This document shows, piece by piece, positions 12,901-25,100 of a DNA stretch of 64,000 nt. Origin of the DNA: Ophthalmolycus amberensis (lineage: Eukaryota; Chordata; Actinopteri; Perciformes; Zoarcidae); NCBI GenBank assembly GCA_024529925.1, contig JAFEUB010000794.1:1371501-1435500 (forward strand). The letters are read 5' to 3'. The notes beneath the pieces are model-generated. The model did no database searches and had not been told where the DNA came from. It worked only from the letters and a program-made list of their open reading frames with translations. Both the position numbers and the translations under genes were made by a program. The first letter of the stretch is position 1; each line of letters begins with the position of its first letter.

Positions 12901-15900
12901 CTGAATATAACTTAACCCTTTCAGATGGCAATGGCATCCGTTTTGTGGAGCTTTGATGATAGCATTGCAGTTTGCTCTCAGCTAACGGACATTTGACTTT
13001 TTCTGTCATTTTCCATTTGTATCCAGTCCGCGTGGGAAGCCCGATCAAGCCCAAATATAACTTCACGTAAACATATTTACATAAAAAAGTATCTGCTGAG
13101 ATTCTGCATGTCAGAGGGATGAATGGCCTATTTGATATATTTTTGACTATTCTCAAATCATTTACGTTGGAGCCGTGGTGCATTATCTCAGTTTCTGTTC
13201 ACATAACATTCAATGGGCATTTTCCAAACCGTTGTCTTTATCATAAGCAATCACCAATTACTGCAACATCTAATGTTTTGGTTTTTCCAGTATTTTGCGG
13301 TCATGTGGTCAGGTCTTTATGAATTTATGAAGCAAAAATGGCATCTTCCCATTCAGGCTGTATGGCAGTACATGTTAAGACGAAAATAATTTCTTGCTTT
13401 TCTCTTTTTTTAAAGAAATCCTTATAAATGTAATACTTTGAGTTTTGAGACTGTGTGATGGGCATTTTTCACCTTCTTATACTTTCTAGACTAACCAACT
13501 GATGGATTAATCTAAACCCATATTAATTGATAATGTAAATACTCATAATTAGCTCTACCATATTTTCCAACCTTCACTAGTTTTGTAATTCTATCCAAAT
13601 TGAATCCACGTAAAAGTATGCTCAATAAACAACAGAAGAATGAACGATAAGAGTATGATGACTTACTGCAGGGGCTACTCTGGTGGTATAGCAGATGTGA
13701 GAAAAACAGGACAGGTGCCAACTCGCTGCGGTCCACCTCATTCGTCTCCTGCGAGCTCTCTCCGATCCCCACCCCTTCCTGGTCGGCCCAGACCACGCCT
13801 CTCTCCCTCAACACAAGGTGCTCTAGTTCATGGTTCTCCATCTCGTCTGCAGCGGTGACCTGCCCGGCCCCCCGCAACGCAGAGTAGTGCCGACTATAAG
13901 CTGGCAACAAGATGTTCACCATTCTGAAAGGCAATGGAAAAATATTATTGAGATATTTCTTGAGAGATGAGGTGCAGTATCTTCAGCTACACTGAATTGG
14001 TTGTTAGTATTGTCAACCTACTTCTGCATACGCTTGTTCTCCTGATCCTGCAGTGCAGTTAGCTCGACCATCTGCTTAATGTGTTGTTTGAGGTCATTAA
14101 CCTGCAACTCCAGTCTGTGGCAATGTAGGCTCTTATCTAAAACCTGAACAACACAGATGAATTACGTAGTTCAGAGAGCATAAACGATGAGGCAATAAGC
14201 ATTCTAACATAACAGCATATTGAATTAGCACCCTGCTGGGCAGAATTTGAAGAAACGATAGGTGGTTAGAGGTCAAGATACTATCGAGAGAAGATGCAAA
14301 GTTCTGTTTTCATCAGAAAAGCTATCTGCTCAGGATAAGGGAGAGGAGGGGGAAAAAAAGGGAAAGAACTCTGACGTAAAGAAACTACGAAACAACAGCA
14401 GAGAGAACATTTGACCGGTGGGTGCGTCATAGTTCTGGGTCAGTTCCTGGAAGAAAGGATAAAGAAGAAAAAAATAACATGGGCATGGTTTTAGGTAACT
14501 GGCTGCTGTGTGAGGGATGAGTAAAGGGTATTGATTTATTCTCTTCAGTGATCCACGAGTGAGCCGGAGAAATAAAATGAGCACGGTTCTAATTACTAGG
14601 AGAACAGATGGGAAGAAAACAAAGACAGTCACGACACCAGCAGAGACACAGACTACCTTCCAAAATAAACAAACAAAAAACACCAAGCGATAAGTTTTGA
14701 AGGATGTAACCCACATTGTGAAGTTTTTCTCTATGTCCAATCATGCTCGTTTGTCTTCATACATGAACTCAAAATATTTCATCCTGTCCGCAAGTTATGT
14801 CATTTTAGTAACTAGTTATACTCACTGTTCGCCTCTACCGATCTATTGTCCAAAGTCTGACAGAAATTCATGCACTCCATCACCAATGTCGGTCTCAAGT
14901 GCGGTTGGAATTCATATAAACGCGGCTAGAAGCACTGTGGTTACACACGTGTTATAAGATAAGATAAGATAAAATAAGATAATCCTTTATTAGTCCCTCA
15001 GTGGGGAAATTACAGGATTACAGCAGCATTGCTCACAAGTAATAAAATAAAAGATAAAAATCAAGTAATATAATAAACTAAACAGTAAACAGTGTTATAA
15101 TCAAAGATATAGATCACACTTAACATTCAAGCAATTCTATCCGTTTAAACAAAACAAGTGTGAAATGTCAATAATATACTTTAGTCACAACAAAACAAAT
15201 ATTTGCCAGTCAATCGCTCAGCTGTTTTTCAGCACCAGTAAATGTGAGAGTCAATTAGTTCTACGTACCTCTGAGGTCTGATCGTCTGACTTCAGCAGCT
15301 TAATCTCATTCTCGACGCGATGAAGCAAGCCGTCGTTGTCCAGGAAACGTGTTTCGGTCTCTTTCAAACGTTTGTGAATGTGTTGCTGCCGAGTGCGTAA
15401 GCTGGCAATCTTCCGCTCGTGCTTACAAGTAGCCTGTTAAAAGCGACAACAACAAAAGCCATTTAGGTGATATCATGAATTGTTTGAGCGAGCATTAGTG
15501 TAACACACTATTAAGTATGTGGTCTAAATAACAATAATTATAGCTGCTAACAACAATATGCCACCAAGCTCCAGTCAAGCAATATTAATGAATTTAAAAA
15601 TATGAAGCATTTGTTGTATATTGTTGAACCGATGATTCAGCCACACTCTCTGGTAAACGCTCCCACAGTTTCGTTTGTATTGGAAGACAGTGAACAATTC
15701 TGCAAAGTTTGGTACTAATAATTCACTTTTTATACTTTCAATGGCATTTACAGCTGGGACTAACACCGGGGCTCAAATGGCAAAGAGGAGCCAGGAGCTG
15801 GGGAGCAGTGACCCTGTCTTGCAGTGGTGTAAATGAGAGGCTAAGACAACTATAGAGAACAGAGAAGTGAAATGATGACTCAGCAGCTGATTTTCTGCGG

Positions 15901-16116
15901 GGATGATGGACTCTGTGGATAGCAGCGTAAGCATCAGCTACCTTCTCAGTCTTTTCCTTGGCACAGAAACATTGGACCTGCAGGTTGTCCGCCTCAGTGT
16001 ACCGCTGGCGCAGCTCATTCTCCTTCAGTTGTCTCTCCAGATCCAGCTGCTCTTTCCTGATTTGGGTCCGGTCCGAGAAGATTCGCTGGAGAGCTTCTGA
16101 CACCCTAGAGAGAGAC

Positions 16117-16151
<35 letters not shown>

Positions 16152-19100
16152 CAGAGACAGAGAGAGAGAGAGACAGAGACAGAGAGAGAGAGAGAGAGAG
16201 ATTTAAATGTAAGAAAAGTGATTTAAAAGTAGTCTAAAATCACTTTGGCACATTAATTTCATTAAAACAAAAAAATAAAAACCAGGTCATTCTAGTCTCA
16301 ACTTCTTTGCAATTCAAGGAACATGCAATATATGCAAACAGAAATAGCATCTAGTTAATTGATTACAATAGCCTTGATAAACTGTGTCTTTGTGCAACTG
16401 TAAGGCTCAGTTTTAGCTGGTACTGTCAGATTGGCCTTCATTGAACTCCGGTCATTTTTGCGGCTGTAGTGTTGCTTTGGACTGTAGGTTATTGAAAGGT
16501 GTGTTTTTTTTTTATCCACTTTGATTCAAATACATGGGACAGAATATTAGAAACACCTCTTAGTATAATGCAATCCAATAAAACATCGCCATCATCCCAG
16601 GGATTCAAGCAGGATGTGATTAGAAGCTGGTGTGCCACATGTAAGGAGCACATTTATATTAATGGCTGTGCCAAAAGCTCTTACGGACCACTTGTTCCGA
16701 GTATTTAACACACTAAAGCCCATGAGATATTCAAACGTTTTATAAACACGTCAAAACCAGTTTAAATACAGTAATACAGCTAATAATGCTAATATCAAAA
16801 TGTACTATTTCATCAAATGCTTGCATGGCTAATACAAGTATTCTCCATGATGCTGTTAATCTTTTCATATAATCAAGAGCTTCAACTACATGCCAGTTCT
16901 GTTCATACTGAGCCAGAAATATATTCTTAGCTATATGATGTATAAATCTATTCTTGGAGTAGATGCGGTGATTTGAAGATTGGATGCATTTGGCTGTCTG
17001 GTTGAGTTAAAGCAGTAGGAGAGACAGGAGAGGCATGCAGGTAAATAAGGACTGGAGAGCTGTCGCTGAAATGTGACTGCACTCTTCAATGTAACTCCGG
17101 TGACGTAGGAGACGTCGTGGCCTTGCTAGACTGCTGAATTTTTAATAGCGTGAGAAGCGTGCAGCCTCTATTCAGAGCCTCTCTCTGTGCGAGTTGTGAA
17201 TTCTGATGCCAGTGAATGAAATGTGTGGGAGTGAGACTCATTCAGCTTTTCCATGTCCCCCGCCCAAATACCCCAACAAATGCCACTGTGTGCCTTAAAG
17301 ATGAATCGATGGGATGTGGTTAATCGGATTTATGTAAAATAAATCAATGTGTAGATATTATTTGAATTAAAATAAATGTTCTGCACAGCTGTCCTTATCA
17401 AATGAAAACTCCACATTTAAAACAAAAGATAGTTAAACTAATGTTGATTGTCGAAGCTACGTATATAAAACACTGGTATTCTTTTATACACAGAGGTACC
17501 AACTGTATGTTTGTGGCAGGTATAAAAAGGAAATTAAGTTGCCCCCCCCCCCAAAATATTAAAACTGTGCCAGCATTTTTCAATCTGGATTCTTGGGCTT
17601 CAGAGCACAGATGTTTTTTAATCCAAGGAGTAAAATAGTCCCTGACTAGATAGCTAGATTGAAAACCAGCAGTACTCAGTCCTATATAATGTTTTTAAAT
17701 GGGTCACCCTGTTTTAATGAAAGACAAATAACATGTAAGCATAGAAATAGCAGCAATTTACAAAACACAACTTCGTTTTAAATTTAAAAATAGAATACTG
17801 CTTTCTTTACCATGAATTTGTCTTTAAAACTTTATTAATTACGACACACTTTTTGTCATTTTTTAGTATCTGGCTGCTCTATGCAGTGTAGGTTAGGGCT
17901 GGTTGTGTAAAAAAAAGTCAAAAAAGTCTTGTATGATATTGCAGTTTTAATCCCAAAACAATAACGCATTATAAAAACTGAAATGAAACAGTATTAGCAT
18001 TAGTTCCCTTTGAAAGAGATTGGCAAAGAGGGACATTAGATTGTTATGAGGATACACTGTTTTCCAGGAGGTTGAAGTGGCCATTTCGTGGCATCGCATT
18101 TCATAGAAGTAAGACAAACAAGCTGTTTAGCAGAAGTCGCATTGGATCACCAATTCTGAAAACGTTGTTTTCAATGCGCTCTGGGTAGGTCAGCTGTCAA
18201 AAACACCACTAATACATTGTGTTGAGAGTTCGTGCACAAGGCAGCACAAACAAATAAATAAACAGCAGTTGGCATTTTCAACTAAAGACATCCACACAGA
18301 CACTGTGAGCTACCGATCAAAGGGAATAGAGTTGCCTTGGGTAAGAACAAGTTGCTTTGCTTCTATTTTAGCAACATTTTGCTGGTGCACCTCACCTTCA
18401 AAGTGCTGCTCCTGGTTGAAAACTACATTTGAACTTTGGGATTTTGTTTATAAAAGTAAAGGGTGAAAGCAGGCTATCCTAAACACAACCAAACCATTTT
18501 CAGCGACAAGAGTGTTTTAGTTTCTCCCCATAATTATCAATTTATCATACAGAACATTATCGGTCACCATGAATATTTTAGGTGCAGCCTCGGAGCAGAG
18601 AGCATCTCGCACCTCCAAGGCTGAAGTCACTACACTCTGCTAGAAGGAGTTGTTTTTGGGAGTGACAAAAGTCAGAGATTGGAGAAGAGCCAATGCTCCT
18701 TTGCAAAGTAATATGCTTGCTATAGGGACTTGCTGAGGTAATACAATAGAAGGCTCAATGATAATAAAATGTATGTTTGGAATATTGATTGTGTCATAAA
18801 TGACAATGAATAAATAAAGAAACATTAAAAAATACAAGTCTATTGGAACAGCATATTTGATTGAACGACCTCGACCATCGTGGCTAATTTCATCTTCCAC
18901 TGCCTGCAATCAGTGTGTGTATTCCAATCACCATGTCGACAACAACAGAGTTTACTACACATAAAGAAACAACCTCCGAGATGTCTCGGGTTACAATCTG
19001 AATGACAATTATTTACGTGCTTACCTTTTGAACTCTGCCTGTTTCTGAGATGAGATCGTGTCAGAAGTCGATGTGTTCTTCTCATATTCTGTCAGCTTTT

Positions 19101-22100
19101 TCTTCAATTGTAGAATCTTTAGAGAACAGAACATTGAAATAGTCAGAATTTAACCACCGACTGTTCAAATGAGAAAAATATTTTCTGTTTTTTCCCCCTA
19201 AAGAATGACGCAGGGTAGTGTTGTTGTTTCATAGTACCTCTTGCCGTTGCTTCTCACATATCACTGCATACTGGCCAATGTGGCTGTCCAGGCTTACTAC
19301 GTTACTTTTCAGCTGAAAGTTAAGGGAAGAGAGAAAAATTTAATGATTAAAGAGGAATTCATACATCTATAGCTCAAGTATCACATTATTTATAACAATT
19401 GACAATTTAAAAACAATATAATAACTTTAATACTCACCGAGGACTTAATCTCCTTGGCCCTGTTGGCATACTTCAGTGTATTGTGGATGTCATCGTATGA
19501 CTGGGAAGAGGGGCTAACATTGGCAATCATAACCGTCCTGCAGTTGCCCCCCAAGGAGTCTTTAAGCAGCCGCGTCAGCTTGCTGTCCCTGTACGGTATA
19601 TGAGTTTTCCTACTCTAAAACAAAGAAGAAAAAGACAACATTAGCCCAAAGAAATAAGACCATTTTTGATGACAACGGTGTACACAAACAAGCAGCTCAG
19701 AAAATCAAAAAAACAACAACACTCCTGTGGTTCTATCGAGTTTACTTATTCAACAAATGAAAGTTTGAAATGAACAATAACAGGATTGGTGATTTCAATT
19801 CAGTTCAGTCAACCATGACACACAAATGTGGGGTGCGCCTCAATATGCATTCTCCATCTGGACAAGCTCAGCAAGAGACGCTTGGTCATATTACACTATT
19901 TGGTGGGGACCAATAAACCTAACGGGTAGCAAAATTCACTATGGAGCGTTCATTTTAGGGTTAAAACAAGGATCAGCCATCCACAGCACTGGTCTGGAGT
20001 CTTTCTGCAGCTGGTCTGTGAACACAGCTCAGTCTTTAACAATGGCATTAGATAGACTACAGCTGCTTAGGTGAGTCACAATCTCGTGGGTACTGGGATT
20101 GCAGAATGTCACATTAAAGTTAAGTAACAAAGGAGTGTAAAATAATCTCTTTTGGGGTTAGCAGCTGCGCCTACATCTGGATTCAAAGACCTTAGTTATA
20201 GTTCTTGTCAGGTCCAGGGAGTTTCAGGATAGCTGGGCCAATTTGAAAAAACAAAACAAAAAATCACCTTTTTAATAAGAACACGAGCACAGGCATCCAA
20301 ACTCATTCTAAAAGTGAACTCAATTGTTTAACTCCATTAGTTTGGTCAATCATATTGAATCGGTCACAGGTTCAATGTGAAATTGCAGGTGAATGGAGGG
20401 AGCGGCACTAATGTGAACGGGGGGTGTAAAACAACCGTGAAAAACAAGTGCTGGCTTCAAAAGGAACCCAGTGACAAGGGGCTATGCCTGGTGATGCAGA
20501 CAATGTGGTGCTTCGTTCCATCACCTTCTACTCTCCAGGATCACTCACATTGTTTTTCATCATAACAGACCACATAATACAAAATTCAAGTCCCAATGTC
20601 TTTCTGTTATCAAACAACTGCAAGAGCAAACGGTAATTTGAACACAATCTGTAAATGCTACTAGTCAACCACGGTTAAGAGTAATTCCACAGATAATCTG
20701 TCTCATGTAGGATATTGTGACAGTCTGAGCAAAAATGACAGAAAGTTGTTTTTATTAAAGTTACCAAACGGTGGCTTTAACAATACTTCAAGGATGCTGA
20801 TGTCTGAAAATGTATCCACTTCGGACAACATTTTTAGAAAGCCCCCTTTTTTGTTGGTGGCAAACACTGGCCTTGTGTGGATGGATGGCCAAGATGGAGA
20901 GAAAGGACGCAGCGTCAAATGTGTCTGCATTGCTTTGGACATCGCCTTAAGGCAAACAACATACAACAAAAACCTCTGTGCAGCATAGCATGAGGATGAC
21001 ATACTGAACAGCCCAAACAGAAGTAGCGGGCATTCTTCTTCACTCAAACGAATGGCATGTCAGCCCAGACACAAGTGGGGACATTCTTTCCTGTAAACAA
21101 TGGCCACAACATGAATTCCTTGTCTGCCAACAGTAAACACTGCAGCACCAATAATCATGGGGATAGGAGAGGGGATTTGTGGTGGGCATTGTAAGTGGAC
21201 CAGATCAAACTACGTCCATGACGGCAACACCCAAGAATGGTGAGCAGGGTATAATACTCACTGGACACAGTTCTAACGCAATAATTAAGTAACCTGTTGA
21301 AGAAGGATCACATTTCAACATGGACGCGGTACATTTGCACAGCACTTCCTGAATGCATGTGGCCTGCTTGTGCCTCATCCCTCGAGACCGGTGTGTAAAA
21401 TGAGAAGACTGCTTGGCAGGTTAATGTATGCAACTGGAATGAAATAATACCCAAATACTCAGTTGACTTGCAACTTCCCAGGCTCTGCGTTTTATATATG
21501 GAGGCTTGTGCTTAACTTATAACTTATACCTATAACCATAATAATAATAGAGATAATGCAAAATTGCACAGATGGTTTGCTGACCATATACAAGCATAAA
21601 AACAGTACTAAATACAAAACATAGTTGAAGCACATTCACTGTAGTTGTGCACCGTCTGTACAGAACTATATGTAATATATTTCTTAATGTGTCGTGACTG
21701 TGACATTCTTTGTCAGATTGTCTGTAAATGTGGCATCAACATCTGTAGTTGGCGACAGAGTGAATAGCTAATAATGCCACAACCAAATTATACAATTTAT
21801 CAATACAGACTACTCAGAATCTAAAATGCAGCAATAACTAAACTATATATCAGCAAACAGACTGTGTCTTCCGTTTGTCCTCTTTAATTAAGTAATTAAT
21901 TTGTTAAATTTTTGTGTGTATTTGATTCCCTTTATTGGTTTAAACTGTAGAATCTCGCTCAACTTTACGTTATTTGTAAAGCACCGTGTAACATTATTTA
22001 AAAAGTTTCTAAACAAATCATTATTCCAACTTTTGTTAGGCAGTGATTCACAAAGTAGCAAGTCTTTTGTTACCAAGCTAACCAAACACTTTGTTCACTT

Positions 22101-25100
22101 TCGACAGTCTGACAGATGCTGCTGTGCACAGCTGCCTTCGCTAACCAGGAGGTGTCTTCTGTGCATCCAAAAGTGTTACAAAACCAGGCCCACAACACTG
22201 TTTGAATGTTAACTCCTTTGTGAACAGATCACTAATCTTAACCTCCAGCTGTCACTGAGACATCTGACAGACGGGGTCCCAGCAAACCGAAAATGTTAAA
22301 CACTTGTATATTTAAAAAGAGACCGCATTTTCCACATTGTTTTTTACAACACTGCATGTTATCTACAGTATACACGGGGTAATATAAACTCACCTTTGGG
22401 TCAGCAAGTGCATTGATAACATTTCCCAGGGCAAGAAGTGAGCGATTGATGTTAGCGCCTTCCCGCAGACGTGCACCTTTGGCGTTGGTGGCGCTGGCTC
22501 TCTCTGAGCCGGCCAGATCGATCAGGCTCATTTTGGCAACGCAGACATTAGGATTGAGGTTGGCGGTTTTGTCCTGCTGTCTTAAATATATCTGAAGAAA
22601 ATAATACAAAACTTTGAATTCAAGACCATCAAGAAGCAAACGGTGGTGCAATGTTCGACGTTTGTAGTGAAACAAGATACTTCAAATAATTATCGTCTTA
22701 TAAGATGAAGATATCAGTAACGGCCCACTACCACTGAAATACCTGAAATACAGCATGGGACCGGGAAGAGGTGGCATTCATGTCAGTGGGGTGCTGTGTC
22801 CGGTTGCGATTGCCAGAATCCAAAGCCTCAAGAATGTGCTTTGCAGATTTGGGCTGTATAGGAAAAGCAAAGAAAATACGTGGATGTGGCGTGACCCAAT
22901 AAATCCCCACAGCTACAGAACAGCGAGGATGCCCAACATTAAATAGAACATTACATTTACTGTCATCTACTCTGAGAAATATGATTTTCTAATTAAAAAC
23001 ATGACATTATGTATTGCAAAAGCAACTGAGGGAAACCTAAATGGGTTTTAATAAATAGACTTTGCAATGACACCAGTATTTACCGTTAATACACACCATG
23101 ATGCCATGGGGGAGTATGTAGGATATATTTGCTGCTACTGACCTGATGCAGCGAGAGGCCTTGAACAACCACTCCTTTAGAGCTGTCCTCTCGGACTGCA
23201 AGAGGGCCGACATTAGCCAACAAGTCTCTGATTTGTTCATTGTAAACCTGTAAACAAACAACAAATATAACTGCAAACAGCTGCAATCTCATCAAAACCA
23301 CCCCGAGAGGTCAGTCAAGACAGAAATGTATGATTTGGTTCAAGGAATACTTTACCCACAACATTACCATTTGTATATTAATTACTCCCCACATGTTGCC
23401 TTGAATTCTTTTAGAATAAATTAGTTTTTCTCGCATGCCTCCAAAGTGAGTGAAGATGAAAAAACTGAGAAAAATCTTGATGAATTCAAGTAAATAGGAT
23501 CCGCTTTTAACAACTATCTCAAAAAATCTGTTGGCAAACTCTCACACACATCGTGCATTATAATCCAAGTTTAATTTATCCAGTTGAATGCTCAGTACTT
23601 TCCAAACACATGGAGTTTCGCTGAAACCGTACTATTTAAAACATTTCTGACTCGCCTGGACTTGCACATGAGATTGTTTATGCAGAAGTGTTTTAAATAG
23701 TACCGTACTTCAATTCATCTTCGTTCAACGTGGAGGCATGCGAGATAAACAAAGAAACGTTCTGAAATTCTAAAAGAATTCAAGGTATCACGGGGTGAGA
23801 AATAGATATACAAACATTTCGTGTCATTTTGTGGGTGAAGGGAGGCTTTGTCCGGGAAAAGAGTCTAAGTCTGAGAATCACTTTGACACAAAATAAGAAC
23901 AGGTTCTGCACTGACACAGAGAACAAAAACAAACAAATATTCACCTCAAGATATGAGAAAGCAACAGCAAACTCTTTCTCCTCCTTGGCCTCATCCATGC
24001 GTTTGAACAGCTCTGTCATGGTGCGGTACATGACCCCAGGCTCATTTTGAGAGCCTAACATAGTATGCGTCTTGCCTGCTCCAGTAGCACCGTAGGCGAA
24101 CACTGCAGGTGAAAGACGAATTTAAATGAAGTAAAACATTTATATAAGAAATAAATGCTTATCGCAACAACTAGAACATCAAACTTACGTTGGATGGAGC
24201 GTAACCACAAATCGTAATGTGAAAAATGTAAGTGATGTTCCAATCAGCCTACATTTGAAAGTGGGCTTACAGTATGCAATACTGCCAAAGCACCAACTAA
24301 AAGACATGCTTTGAACTCGTTAGCATTCTGCATCCAGTATAAACTCAGTTGCCAGTTTATTAGGTACACCAATGCAGTGTAATACACACATCTTACGATA
24401 AATGCTACCTTCATGAGGGTTAGAATACTTAGTTTTTGTTGAAACAGTTTTATAGAGGAGTTGCTTCGACCGTATGATCATTTTGGAAGCTGCAGTTTGT
24501 GGTGCCGTTGAATTGTATTGCTGGACACGGAAAGGTGCTTCTGTTATTTCATCCCCCTCATTTATATCAATGAGGTTAGGCTTATTAGGCTTAATAACAG
24601 AAACACCCATCGGTATAAGTTCAACAGCACCAACTACAACCTATAAAATGATGGTAGATTTGAATTAAGGCCTCTTCAACAGAAGATAAGCATTATAAAA
24701 TTCATGACGGGAGGATTTACTGCAGGACTGCTGTATTAGACGACATTAGTTGTAGCTAGGTGTGCCTAATAAACTGCCAACAGAGTGAATATTGTTCAGC
24801 AGGATCAAGAGTTTTCGCTGCTCTAGGCATCTTTCAATGGATCAATGATGACTCTCTAAAGCCATATTTGTTTCGGGTCCTGTTTACAGCGGGTACACTA
24901 GCCGTCAAAATTTCCCATTTGTGCTGATTTAAAACACTGGTACTGCACATTGTTGTGAGCTAGTGGCCAGCAAGTGAACCTTGGAGCAGACAAAGTAAAT
25001 TAAGAGCAGCCAGCAGTTTCAATTAATGATACAGCAGCATGAGTCAGCAAGCCATGTTGAGAAAAAACACGGCTCTTACTTGGTGCTGGAGTGGCTCATA

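Larger units (their letters stand above)
16105..19024 (-). other. kif18a: kif18a intron between coding exons 8 and 9
   Basis: This 2.9-kb intron holds the CT microsatellite at its 3' end, an 11-C run at 17542-17552 and otherwise AT-rich sequence without a recognised element. Confidence 0.8.

Noticed and set aside
12827..13183. 118-codon minus-strand open frame in a kif18a intron
   Set aside because: No recognised domain, no splice partners, and the flanking exons join in phase without it. A transposon remnant is possible but unsupported.
13667..14022. Apparent nonsense break in kif18a between coding exons 11 and 12
   Set aside because: The in-frame TAG is the GTAG of the splice donor; with donor AA|GTAGGT the lysine codon and downstream frame are restored.
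14330..14740. 136-codon minus-strand open frame rich in F, V and L
   Set aside because: Reflects TTT/CTT-rich intron sequence; no membrane-protein family recognised and no need for an exon here.
24320..24610. 96-codon minus-strand open frame
   Set aside because: Lies within the MITE at 24343-24788, which has no transposase.
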